From Caulobacter sp048541825 (GTDB lineage Bacteria > Pseudomonadota > Alphaproteobacteria > Caulobacterales > Caulobacteraceae), in the NCBI RefSeq assembly GCF_048541825.1, contig NZ_CP183332.1, forward strand, positions 2,294,001 to 2,358,000: DNA of 64,000 nucleotides, read 5' to 3'. Of the stretch, positions 53,108 to 62,878 are shown piece by piece (position 1 is the stretch's first letter; each line of letters starts with the position of its first letter). Below the pieces are notes generated by a model, which was not told where the DNA came from, did not search any database, and worked only from the letters and a program-made list of their open reading frames with translations. Both the position numbers and the translations under genes were made by a program.

Positions 53108-53683
53108 CTAGCGGAAGAGGCCGGACGCCTCGACCGCCGCCCAGACGCCCAGAGCCAAAAAGATCACCGCCGCGCCGATGCGCACATAGTTCAGCGGCAC
53201 GATCTTGGTCGCCGCCTCGCCCAGATAGACGGCAGGAATGTTGGCGATCATCATGCCCAGGGTCGTGCCGGCCGCGACCCAGGCGATGTTGTGGAAGCGC
53301 GCGCCCAGAGCCACCGTGGCGATCTGGGTCTTGTCGCCCATCTCGACCAAAAAGAAGGCGATGGTGGTGGTCAGGAACACGCCGTAGCGGCTGGTCGCGC
53401 CGGCCTCTTCGTCATCGGCCTTGTCGGGGATCAGGGCCCAGGCGGCCATGGCGATGAACGACACGGCGATGGCCCACTTGAACCCCTGGCCGCTCAGCAG
53501 GTCGGAGACCCAGTAGCCCGCCGTCGCCGCCAGGGCATGGTTGGCCAGGGTGGCGACCAGAATGCCCAGGATGATCGGCACGGGCTTCTTGAAGCGCGTG
53601 GCCAGGATCATGGCCAGCAGCTGGGTCTTGTCGCCGATCTCGGCGATGGCCACGACCAGGGTCGAGACGAGCAGGGATTCCAT
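53108..53683 (-). CDS. TMEM165/GDT1 family manganese exporter
   Basis: A 191-residue membrane protein with six helices in two repeats. Each carries the family's E-x-G-D-K-T motif (AEIGDKTQLLAMILATRF near the start; VEMGDKTQIATVALGARF in the middle). Bacterial members (UPF0016, e.g. MneA) export Mn2+. I chose the ATG at 53683 (MESLLVSTLVVA). A manganese-sensing riboswitch lies in its leader, which supports this role directly. Confidence 0.93.
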   Translation of the reverse strand: MESLLVSTLVVAIAEIGDKTQLLAMILATRFKKPVPIILGILVATLANHALAATAGYWVSDLLSGQGFKWAIAVSFIAMAAWALIPDKADDEEAGATSRYGVFLTTTIAFFLVEMGDKTQIATVALGARFHNIAWVAAGTTLGMMIANIPAVYLGEAATKIVPLNYVRIGAAVIFLALGVWAAVEASGLFR

Positions 53684-53757
53684 GGGATCAAAAACCTTCC
53701 GGGCCGGGCGCATGCCAATAGCGTCGACGTCCCACCCAGCCCGGGAGGATATCGGCG

Positions 53758-53877
53758 CCATTGGTCTCGCCATGGAAGCGGATCATTCGCTTCCCTCCCC
53801 GCGCCATGGATCCAGAGACCCAAGTGTGTTGACGGCGGGGCCTGCTGATAGATGCAGGCGGCTACTCCCCAAAGGTA
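53758..53877 (-). promoter_or_regulatory. yybP-ykoY manganese riboswitch
   Basis: On the minus strand the leader holds TTTGGGGAGTAGCC, then GCCGTCAACACACTTG, then GGCGAGACCAATGG, the three conserved blocks of the yybP-ykoY aptamer in order. CCTTTGG (5' end) and CCAATGG (3' end) can pair as the closing stem with one mismatch. The aptamer ends 75 bases before the start of the GDT1-family gene. The class binds Mn2+ and turns on Mn exporters. Confidence 0.88.
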
Positions 53878-53920
53878 AGCGCCGTGTAGCGAGGGAAAGC
53901 CGGGTCGTCAATAAAGCCCC

Positions 53921-54069
53921 TTCTTCCATAGGGAGAAGGAGGGGCCCGCGCCGCAGGCGTGGGAGGATGAGGGGTTACGGTGTCGGCCGGCGTGCCGGCA
54001 CGCCGTCAAACGCCTTAACCCCTCATCCTCCCATCGCAAGCGATGGGCCCCGCCCTCTCCCTATGGAAG
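53921..54069. repeat. REP-like unit pair, copy 2
   Basis: Left unit 53921-53977 (TTCTTCCATAGGGAGAAGG ... GGGAGGATGAGGGGTTA) and right unit 54015-54069 (TAACCCCTCATCCTCCCATC ... CCTCTCCCTATGGAAGC) are inverted versions of one another, with a GCCGGC-rich spacer. The design is the same as the pair at 17585-17753. Confidence 0.8.
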
Positions 54070-54075
54070 CGGGAA

Positions 54076-54813
54076 TCAAACCGCCGCCGGGGCCTCGAAC
54101 CGCAGCAGATGCACCGCCACCCGCACCTTGCCGCCGGTGAAGCTGCCGCCCGCCGAGGTCAGCAGCACCGGCGTATCGGCATAGTAGGCCGTCGGCCCGA
54201 TCACCCCGACATTGCTGGCGTTCCTGGCGACGCCCAGCGATGAACCGAACTTGCCCGCGTCACCGGAAACCCCGCAGCTGTAGGCGCTCGCCCCCGTCAC
54301 CGCGACCGTGGCCCGGGTCGAGACCGCCAGCACAATGGCCCGCGCCGGGATGACGATGGCGGTCGAGGTGGTCGCGCCCGAAAGCGTGGTCTCCTCCTCG
54401 CGGATCTCAAGCCGGGTATTGGCCAGACCCGGCGAGGCGGCGGCCGTCAGGCTCTTGAAGCTGGCCGACAAGGGCGCCCAGGTCGCGCCGTCGAAGGCGA
54501 CCATCTGGTTCTCGTCCTTGACCCAGGCCAGCACCCCTTCGCCCAGGGGGACGGCGTCCCAGGCGCCAGCCTCAAAGCGCATCAGGGTCCCGACAGGCTG
54601 CCCCGCCCAGGCCGCGCCCGTCGCGCCGGCGGGCAGGATCCAGACGCCGCCAGGAGCGGGGCTGACCGGCTGCGCCGCGACGACGCGGCTCTCGACCGCC
54701 AGCTGGACCAGACCGTCCAGCCGGGCGAGGCTTTCATTGATGGGAATATGCTTCTGGGCCTGGGCGGCGACCACATAGGGCAAACCCAGGCGCGGGGTGG
54801 TTTCGTCGAACAT
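54076..54813 (-). CDS. DUF2793 domain-containing protein
   Basis: A 245-residue protein. I chose the ATG at 54813, which has AAGGA eight bases upstream. The first 120 residues are the DUF2793 domain (TPRLGLPYVVAAQAQKHIPI, NESLARLDGLVQLAVESR, VWILPAGATGAAWAGQP, ENQMVAFDGATWAPLS), known from phage or gene-transfer-agent-related proteins of alphaproteobacteria. The C-terminal half is beta-rich and Gly/Ala/Thr-rich, as in fibre or spike tips. No other phage gene is present in the window, so it is an isolated structural-type gene. Its host function is unknown. Confidence 0.8.
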   Translation of the reverse strand: MFDETTPRLGLPYVVAAQAQKHIPINESLARLDGLVQLAVESRVVAAQPVSPAPGGVWILPAGATGAAWAGQPVGTLMRFEAGAWDAVPLGEGVLAWVKDENQMVAFDGATWAPLSASFKSLTAAASPGLANTRLEIREEETTLSGATTSTAIVIPARAIVLAVSTRATVAVTGASAYSCGVSGDAGKFGSSLGVARNASNVGVIGPTAYYADTPVLLTSAGGSFTGGKVRVAVHLLRFEAPAAV

Positions 54814-54918
54814 AGCAGATCCTTCAAGGCGTTGAACTCGCCTCAAGGATCACCCCGCTGACAGAGCCGGGGACCGACCTTGGTCGATCCCCGCCCCCAT
54901 CCCCGCTCCAGCGTGTCG

Positions 54919-55926
54919 CTACTCGGCCGCGAAGGCCAGGTGGTGGCCCGATGTCAGGGCGGTCTTGGCGGCCAGTTCGGCCTTGGCCTGCTCGTACTCT
55001 TCCGAGAACTTGGCGATGAGTTCGCCGGCGGTCAGCACCGCGTCGATCGCGCCGATGCCCTGGCCGCAGCCCCAGATGTCGCGCCAGGCCTTGGCCTCCT
55101 GGTTGCCGCCCGAACCGAAGTTCATGGCCGAAGGGTCGCTGACCGGCAGGTTTTCAGGATCCATGCCCGCCTTGATCACCGAGGGGCGCAGATAGTTGCC
55201 GTGCACGCCGGTGAACAGGTTGGAATAGAGGATGTCGTCGGCGTGGCTCTCGACGATCATGTCCTTGTAGCCCTGGGCCGCATTGGCTTCCTGGGTCGCG
55301 ATGAACGCCGAGCCGATATAGGCCAGGTCAGCGCCCATGGCCTGGGCGGACAGGATCGAGCGGCCGCAGGCGATCGAACCCGACAGCGCCACCGGGCCGT
55401 CGAACCACTGGCGGATTTCCTGGATCAGGGCGAACGGCGACAGGGTGCCGGCGTGGCCGCCGGCGCCGGCGGCGACCGGGATCAGGCCGTCAGCGCCCTT
55501 CTCGATGGCCTTGTGGGCGTGCTTGTCGTTGATGACGTCGTGCATGGTGATGCCACCATACGAATGGATCGCAGCGTTGAGGTCCTCGCGGGCGCCCAGC
55601 GACGTGATCACCAGCGGGGCCTTGTATTTCACGCACAGCTCGATGTCCTCCTCGAGCCGGTTGTTGGTGCGATGGACGATCTGATTGACCGCGAACGGAG
55701 CCGACGGCGCCTCGGGGTGGGCGCGGTCGTAGGCGGCCAGCTCCTCGGTGATGCGGTGCAGCCACTCGTCCAGCTGCGAGATCGGGCGAGCGTTCAGCGA
55801 CGGGAAGGACCCGACAATGCCGGCCTTGCACTGGGCGATCACCAGATCGGGATTGCTGATGATAAACAGCGGCGAGGCGATGACCGGCAGGCGAAGACGG
55901 TCACGAAGAACGGGCGGCAAGGCCAT
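54919..55926 (-). CDS. nitronate monooxygenase family protein
   Basis: A 335-residue FMN enzyme with a TIM barrel. Landmarks: LPVIASPLFIISNPDLVIAQ, GIVGSFPSLNARP, LIPVAAGAGGHAGTLSPFAL with the catalytic His, and VALSGSIACGRSILSAQAMGADLAYIGSAF. Members oxidise alkyl nitronates such as propionate-3-nitronate; many bacterial homologues have other or unknown substrates. It lies divergent from the methylmalonyl-CoA mutase genes. Confidence 0.9.
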   Translation of the reverse strand: MALPPVLRDRLRLPVIASPLFIISNPDLVIAQCKAGIVGSFPSLNARPISQLDEWLHRITEELAAYDRAHPEAPSAPFAVNQIVHRTNNRLEEDIELCVKYKAPLVITSLGAREDLNAAIHSYGGITMHDVINDKHAHKAIEKGADGLIPVAAGAGGHAGTLSPFALIQEIRQWFDGPVALSGSIACGRSILSAQAMGADLAYIGSAFIATQEANAAQGYKDMIVESHADDILYSNLFTGVHGNYLRPSVIKAGMDPENLPVSDPSAMNFGSGGNQEAKAWRDIWGCGQGIGAIDAVLTAGELIAKFSEEYEQAKAELAAKTALTSGHHLAFAAE

Positions 55927-56062
55927 GAAAATCGGCTCCCCTTAGGAGGCGGCGTTCAGCGCCGCGCATGTAAACAGCGTTTAGCTTAAACGCTTGTTCG
56001 GGGCGGGCGCAAGACTTGACGGCCCTAGCGGCAGGGGCGCATCACCGTCAAAAAGAAAAGAA

Positions 56063-56075
56063 TGCTGCACTGCAG
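56063..56075 (+). promoter_or_regulatory. CTGC-N3-GCAG site at the mutase small-subunit start
   Basis: TGCTGCACTGCAG stands just before the GGAG ribosome site (56074-56077) of the small-subunit gene. The same 12-mer occurs twice upstream of exbB. CTGC-N3-GCAG is the pattern reported for PhaR/AniA carbon-flow repressors; a bound protein would cover the translation start region. Confidence 0.35.
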
Positions 56076-56087
56076 GAGAGAGACGCT

Positions 56088-57548
56088 TTGACCCAGGCCG
56101 TGACGCTTTTGGCCGACGATTTCGCCGCTCCGGACGATACCGTCCGCGCGCGCTGGACGGCCCTGGTCGAGAAAACCCTGAAGGGTCAGAGCTTTGACGA
56201 GGCCCTGACGGTCAACACGCCCGACGGCCTGACGATTCAGCCGCTCTACACGGCCGGGGACGGCGTGATTGTCGCCCGCGACCTGCGCGCCCGCGACGCC
56301 GACCGGCCATGGGACCTGCGGATGCGCGCCGCCCATGCCGATCCCGAACGGGCGGCCAGCGATATCCTGGTCGATCTGCAGAACGGCGCGGCCTCACTGC
56401 TGCTGGCCGTCGATCCGACCGGCGCCAGGGGCGTTGCCATCGGCTCGGCCGACGACATGGCCAAGGCGCTGACGGGCGTTCTGATCGATCTGGCCCCCGT
56501 GGCGCTGGACGCCGGCTGGCTGGGTCCCAAGGCCGCCGACTGGCTGGGCGCGGTGGCCAAGGCCGCCCCCAATGCGCCGATGGCCTTCCATATGGACCCG
56601 TTGACCGCCTTTGCGGAAACGGGGGCCAGCCCCGGCCCGATCGAAAGCCACATCTTCAACGCCGCAACGGTCGGCGCGCGCCTGGCGACGACCTATGCCA
56701 GGGCCAGCCTGTTCCTGGCCACGGGGCGCGCCGCGCACGAGGCCGGCGGCTCCAACGTTGAGGAGCTGGCCCTGATGACCGCCAGCGCCCTGGCCTATGC
56801 CAAGGCCCTGGTCCGTTCTGGCCTGTCGATGGACGAGGCCTTCGGCCGCATCGTCCTGGGTGTCAGCCTGGACGCCGAGTATTTCACCGGCGTCGCCAAG
56901 GTTCGCGCCGCCCGCGCCCTGTGGGCGCGCCTCACCCAGGCCTGCGGCGTCAGCGTTCCGGCGACCATCGAGGCGCGATCCTCGGGCCGCATGCTGACGA
57001 CCAAGGACGCCTGGACCAATCTGCTGCGCCTGACCTCGGCCGGGTTCGCCGGGGCGGTCGGCGGGGCTGATGTGATGGTGCTGGGCGCCTTCACCGACGC
57101 CATCGGCCTGCCCACCACCTTCGCCCGCCGTCAGGCCCGCAATACCCAGCTGGTGCTGATGGAGGAGAGCAATCTGGGCCGCGTCGCCGATCCGGCGGGC
57201 GGCTCGTGGTATCTCGACAGCCTGACCGACCAGATCGCCCGCGCTGCCTGGACCAGCTTCCAGGCCATCGAGGGCGCCGGCGGGGTCGTCAAGGCGCTGG
57301 AGAGCGGCCTGATCGCTGACGCCGTCGCCGCCACGCGCGCCGGCCAGCAAGCCGCCTTCGCCGACAAGAGCCGCAAGATCCTGGGTGTCACCGTCTTCCC
57401 CAACGCCGAAGACAAGCCGGCCGAGGTCGAGAGCGTCGATCCGTCCGCCTTGGCCGTGGAGGGTCCAGATCCCAGGCTGCCGGGGCCGGACTCCACCTGC
57501 CCCGCCCTGACGCCCATCCGCTTCGCCGCCGCCTTTGAGGGAGCCTGA
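56088..57548 (+). CDS. methylmalonyl-CoA mutase small (beta) subunit
   Basis: A 486-residue protein homologous to the catalytic barrel of methylmalonyl-CoA mutase but without the C-terminal B12-binding domain, as in the non-catalytic small subunit. I chose the TTG at 56088, which follows GGAG by about 10 bases; no in-frame ATG fits. Landmarks: ASDILVDLQNGAASLLLAVDP, FAVRQARNTQLVL-type TFARRQARNTQLVLMEESNL and GRVADPAGGSWYLDSLT. It stabilises the large subunit encoded three bases downstream. The pathway is propionyl-CoA to succinyl-CoA. Confidence 0.92.
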   Translation: MTQAVTLLADDFAAPDDTVRARWTALVEKTLKGQSFDEALTVNTPDGLTIQPLYTAGDGVIVARDLRARDADRPWDLRMRAAHADPERAASDILVDLQNGAASLLLAVDPTGARGVAIGSADDMAKALTGVLIDLAPVALDAGWLGPKAADWLGAVAKAAPNAPMAFHMDPLTAFAETGASPGPIESHIFNAATVGARLATTYARASLFLATGRAAHEAGGSNVEELALMTASALAYAKALVRSGLSMDEAFGRIVLGVSLDAEYFTGVAKVRAARALWARLTQACGVSVPATIEARSSGRMLTTKDAWTNLLRLTSAGFAGAVGGADVMVLGAFTDAIGLPTTFARRQARNTQLVLMEESNLGRVADPAGGSWYLDSLTDQIARAAWTSFQAIEGAGGVVKALESGLIADAVAATRAGQQAAFADKSRKILGVTVFPNAEDKPAEVESVDPSALAVEGPDPRLPGPDSTCPALTPIRFAAAFEGA

Positions 57549-57551
57549 ACC

Positions 57552-59705
<2,154 letters not shown>

Positions 59706-59749
59706 TCGCAGGGCGCCCACACGTTCATGATCGTGATAGGCTTGCGGTC

Positions 59750-60439
59750 ATGAACGCGCCCGTCCGCTTCCAGCAGTCGACGCCCCTTCACCGCTTCACC
59801 CATGATGAGATCGTCATCATGCAGGCAGCGGGCCTGCTGCCGTGTGATGACGAGCTGGCGCTGATCGATGGCCGTTTCATCGATCGGACAACCAGCGAGC
59901 CCGTCCGCTTCACACTCGACGAAGTGTTCCTTATGGTTGAGCTTGGCGCGCTTGATCCCGATGAGCGAGTGGAGCTGATCGACGGGGAACTTCTCGACAT
60001 GTCGCCGCAAAATGCCCCGCACATGTATGCCAAGCAGATGCTCATCAAGCTGTTCATCAGAGAGCTTGGCGACGACGTTGATGTGCATGTCGAGGGAACG
60101 CTCAGCCTCGCGCGCGGCGCTAATCCGAGTCCCGATATCTGGCTTCACGCGGCGGACAAACGCGTGGATGAAGTGCGCGGCCCCGACGTCCTGCTGCTGA
60201 TCGAGGTTGCCGACAGCTCACTCCTTCGCGACCTGAACCTCAAGGCTTCGCTCTATGCGCGCCATGGCGTGACCGACTATTGGGTTGTCGACGCCTATGG
60301 CCGGCGCATCTTCGTCCATCGTCGGCCCGGGCCAGACGGCTATGGCGAGATCACTCAGGTTGATCGCGACGGCGAGGTCGTTCCCCTCGCCTTTCCGGAC
60401 CTGACCGTGCGTGTGGCCGACCTGCCGACTACCGACTGA
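59750..60439 (+). CDS. Uma2 family protein (PD-(D/E)XK nuclease fold)
   Basis: A 229-residue DUF820/Uma2 protein. The fold motifs are ELIDGELLDMSP, the metal Asp in NPSPDIWL, LLIEVADSS and the helix Lys in LNLKASLYARHGVTDYWVVD. The nuclease activity is predicted from fold; biological roles of Uma2 proteins are unclear. Oddity: the first 45 residues after the start duplicate the next segment (FTHDEIVIMQAAG ... ALIDGRFID against FTLDEVFLMVELG ... ELIDGELLD), so the N-terminus is an internal repeat. Most family members have one copy. Confidence 0.85.
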   Translation: MNAPVRFQQSTPLHRFTHDEIVIMQAAGLLPCDDELALIDGRFIDRTTSEPVRFTLDEVFLMVELGALDPDERVELIDGELLDMSPQNAPHMYAKQMLIKLFIRELGDDVDVHVEGTLSLARGANPSPDIWLHAADKRVDEVRGPDVLLLIEVADSSLLRDLNLKASLYARHGVTDYWVVDAYGRRIFVHRRPGPDGYGEITQVDRDGEVVPLAFPDLTVRVADLPTTD

Positions 60440-60449
60440 AGCCTGCTGA

Positions 60450-60887
60450 TCAGCGCTTGCCGGCCTTGGCGCGCGTCTTGGGGGCGCGCTTCAGCGCCAC
60501 ATCGTCAGGCAGGCCATGGCGCGCCTCGATGTCCTTCTGCAGGGCCTTGGCGGCCATCAGGTGGCCGGGGAACATCATGTCCACCACAGAGCCGGCGATC
60601 GGCACCACGTCGGTAGCGGTGTCCATGACGATATAGGCCGCCATCCGCGCCAGGGTGACGAAAGAAGCCCCGCCCGAAATGCCGTGGATCAGCAGCAGGC
60701 CACCGGCCCCCATGCTGTAGAGCGGCCCGACAACGGGCACCCAGGACAGCACGCCATCCAGGCCAAGGCCAAAGGGTCCGATGCCGATGAGGCGATCGGA
60801 CAGACCCTTGATGGTTTCAGCCGATCTCCAGGCGCGATGAGCGCGCGAGCGACGGCTGTCGGAATAGGGGGCGGCTTCAACGGTCAT
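60450..60887 (-). CDS. DUF4112 domain-containing protein, copy 1
   Basis: A 145-residue protein of unknown function. It has two hydrophobic segments with the family's proline-glycine signature: GIGPFGLGLDGVLSWVPVVG PLYSMGAG and TATDVVPIAGSVVDMMFPGH. The C-terminus is basic (KRAPKTRAKAGKR). It is probably membrane-associated. A diverged paralogue is encoded 40 bases upstream on the same strand. Confidence 0.88.
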   Translation of the reverse strand: MTVEAAPYSDSRRSRAHRAWRSAETIKGLSDRLIGIGPFGLGLDGVLSWVPVVGPLYSMGAGGLLLIHGISGGASFVTLARMAAYIVMDTATDVVPIAGSVVDMMFPGHLMAAKALQKDIEARHGLPDDVALKRAPKTRAKAGKR

Positions 60888-60927
60888 GCTCTGATCAACG
60901 CCCTGCCTGCACTATGGTTGTCGACGC

Positions 60928-61389
60928 TTAGCCGAGGAAAACGACGCGGCGCTTTTCCTTGCCGGCCTGGATACGGGCCAGCAGGTCGCGATACTCCGCC
61001 GTCCCCTGGACCTCCTTGCGGGTGCCTTCGAAATAGATGGTGTCGTCCATGTGCTTGGTCAGCATGTCGGCCGACCACTTGTGGCCGGTGAACAGCAGGT
61101 CGGCGACCTTGCCCGCCACCGGAAGCGAGCCGGCCACCGTATCGATCAGGATGATGGCGACGATCTGGATGACAATCATCGGCGCGGCCCGCGCCCGCAC
61201 GGCGTCCATGATGATCAGGCCGCCCGCGCCCAGGCTGTAGAGCTCGCCCGCGCCGGGGATCCAGGTCAGCAGGCCGTCCAGACCAACGCCCAGCGGCCCG
61301 ACGCCGACGACGTTGTCCGACAGCTTCTTTACCCGCTCGACGTTGCTTCGGATGTTGTGCAGGTCGAGATGCGACTTGGCGAAGATCAC
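60928..61389 (-). CDS. DUF4112 domain-containing protein, copy 2
   Basis: A 153-residue paralogue of the adjacent gene product, with GVGPLGVGLDGLLTWIPGAG, LYSLGAGGLIIMDAVRARA and DTVAGSLPVAGKVADLLFTGH. I favour the GTG at 61389 (GGAG eight bases before it) over a TTG 11 codons earlier. The paralogue pair is likely the result of tandem duplication; the N- and C-terminal ends have diverged fully. Confidence 0.85.
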   Translation of the reverse strand: MIFAKSHLDLHNIRSNVERVKKLSDNVVGVGPLGVGLDGLLTWIPGAGELYSLGAGGLIIMDAVRARAAPMIVIQIVAIILIDTVAGSLPVAGKVADLLFTGHKWSADMLTKHMDDTIYFEGTRKEVQGTAEYRDLLARIQAGKEKRRVVFLG

Positions 61390-61585
61390 CAGGAAAACTC
61401 CGGGAGCAAAAACTAGGGTCAATCTGCCTTAACCATCGGCGCGCAGGAAGTGGAAGAACGCCAGATTCCCGCCTCGCGGGAGAATGGCGTCAGAAAGTGA
61501 CGCTTTGTGGGGGAGCCCCTCGCGAAGGGCGACGTTTACGCCTAAGTTAAGGACGTTGGCGCGTGCGTCGCACAGGGGTTTATCC

Positions 61586-61903
61586 ATGCTGATCTCGACC
61601 ACGCCCTTCATCGAAGGCCGGCCGGTTCAGGACTACAAGGGCGCGATCTACGCCCAGTCGATCCTGGGCGCCAATGTGGTGCTGGATCTGATGGCGGCGA
61701 TCCGCGACTTCATCGGCGGCCATTCCAAGTCCTACGAGCGGGTTTTGGCCCGCGCTCGCGAGGACGCGATGAAGAACCTGATCAAGGAAGCCGAGAAGCT
61801 GGGCGCCAACGCCATCGTAGGCGTCGATCTCGACTACAATACCGTCGGGCCGAACGGCTCGATGATGATGGTCTCGGTGTCTGGGACCGCAGTCGTTCTC
61901 TAG
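61586..61903 (+). CDS. UPF0145 / YbjQ family protein
   Basis: A 105-residue protein, start ATG 61586 after a GGGG ribosome site. It shows the YbjQ pattern: a TTPFIEGRPVQDYKGAIYAQ start, GGHSKSYERVLARAREDAMK, and GANAIVGVDLDYNTVGPNGS. The family forms pentamers and is sometimes annotated as heavy-metal binding, without firm evidence. Position gives no further clue. Confidence 0.92.
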   Translation: MLISTTPFIEGRPVQDYKGAIYAQSILGANVVLDLMAAIRDFIGGHSKSYERVLARAREDAMKNLIKEAEKLGANAIVGVDLDYNTVGPNGSMMMVSVSGTAVVL

Positions 61904-61962
61904 AGCGTTATTCGGCGAAGTGGATACCGGTTCGCCGCTGAAATAACGTGTCAAAACAAGAA

Positions 61963-62008
61963 TCTAGAGCAAACGACATGATTCAATCATGGCGACCTTT
62001 GCTCTAGA
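61963..62008. repeat. palindromic repeat at the 3' end of the sulfotransferase gene
   Basis: Outer arms TCTAGAGCAAA (61963-61973) and TTTGCTCTAGA (61998-62008) are perfect; inside is CATGATT-C-AATCATG (61977-61991). TCTAGAGC-type palindromes are a common alphaproteobacterial repeat. The sulfotransferase stop codon (TAG, minus strand) lies within the right arm. Confidence 0.8.
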
Positions 62009-62792
62009 CGTAGCCCAGCAGCGACCTCAAGCCGGGCGCATGGAAGTCGATAACCCGCCTGTGGGTCTCCGACAGCACCTTGGGCAAATCCGCCGTCACA
62101 TTGAGGTTCTCGCTGGCGGTGCGGCTCTCGCGGCGGTCGGCGCCAGCCTCGACCCGGTCACGCCAGTCCGCCGGCAGCTCCAGGCCGCAATCGCCCAGCA
62201 GTTGCGCGAAGAAGGCTTCCGCCCGCCTTGAGCCGAGGTCGTTGAGGCTGTCGGTGATGTCTTCGTAGCGCACGACGACGGCGCTGGAGCCCATCCACGC
62301 CACGGCGTTGAGGGCGAAGATGTCCTTCAGGTCGGGCACCTTTCCGTGCGCGCCCATGATCATCATCATGATCACATCCTCAGGAGATGCCGCGCCGCCC
62401 TTGATATGGTTCAGGTTTCCCTGGAACTCGTCCGAAAGGTAGAATCGCGCCCGGGCCAGCACCCAGTCATAGGGATCGCGGACCAGCACGATGTGGCGCA
62501 CGTCGCGCAGGGCGATGGCCGACTCGTCCGAGAACAGCATGTGTCCCCAGCTGATCATCGGCTTGGCCTTTGAGAACGCCTCAGGGCCGTACTGGCGCAG
62601 GATGGCGTGCTGGATGTATTCGCGCCGCCAGTGCTGCTCGGGCGCGACGAACATCCGCAGGATGTTGCGGATCAGGTGGGTGCCGGCCTTGGGCACGCTG
62701 TTCAGATAGACCGGCGTCGTCAGCGCTGCGCGCTCGAAGCGCAGGCCGATCTCGTCGAGATTGTCGGGCTTGCCCCGGATGATGGCGTTCAC
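62004..62792 (-). CDS. sulfotransferase domain-containing protein
   Basis: A 262-residue protein with the PAPS-binding motifs of sulfotransferases: the 5'-phosphosulfate loop NSVPKAGTHLIRNIL and the 3'-phosphate site IVLVRDPYDWVLARARFYLS. A likely catalytic His is in SWGHMLF. I favour the GTG at 62792 (GGGGACC upstream) over a TTG at 62825. Substrate unknown; bacterial homologues sulfate surface glycans or lipids. The stop codon lies in a palindromic repeat, so the original C-terminus may have been altered. Confidence 0.82.
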   Translation of the reverse strand: MNAIIRGKPDNLDEIGLRFERAALTTPVYLNSVPKAGTHLIRNILRMFVAPEQHWRREYIQHAILRQYGPEAFSKAKPMISWGHMLFSDESAIALRDVRHIVLVRDPYDWVLARARFYLSDEFQGNLNHIKGGAASPEDVIMMMIMGAHGKVPDLKDIFALNAVAWMGSSAVVVRYEDITDSLNDLGSRRAEAFFAQLLGDCGLELPADWRDRVEAGADRRESRTASENLNVTADLPKVLSETHRRVIDFHAPGLRSLLGYV

Positions 62793-62823
62793 GCGATCAG
62801 GTCCCCAACACGGATATCGATAC

Positions 62824-62853
62824 AAAAACGGCGGCGGGTCACCCCGCCGCCGT
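62824..62853 (-). terminator. intrinsic terminator after the TonB-dependent receptor gene
   Basis: A perfect 11-bp stem ACGGCGGCGGG/CCCGCCGCCGT with a 4-base loop, followed on the minus strand by TTTTT. It lies 25 bases beyond the receptor stop. Confidence 0.88.
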
Positions 62854-62878
62854 CATGTTAGTCCAATTGTCTAAAAGA

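Noticed and set aside
55927..56087. Cobalamin riboswitch before methylmalonyl-CoA mutase
   Set aside because: The leader is too short and lacks the conserved blocks; only the CTGC-N3-GCAG site is notable.
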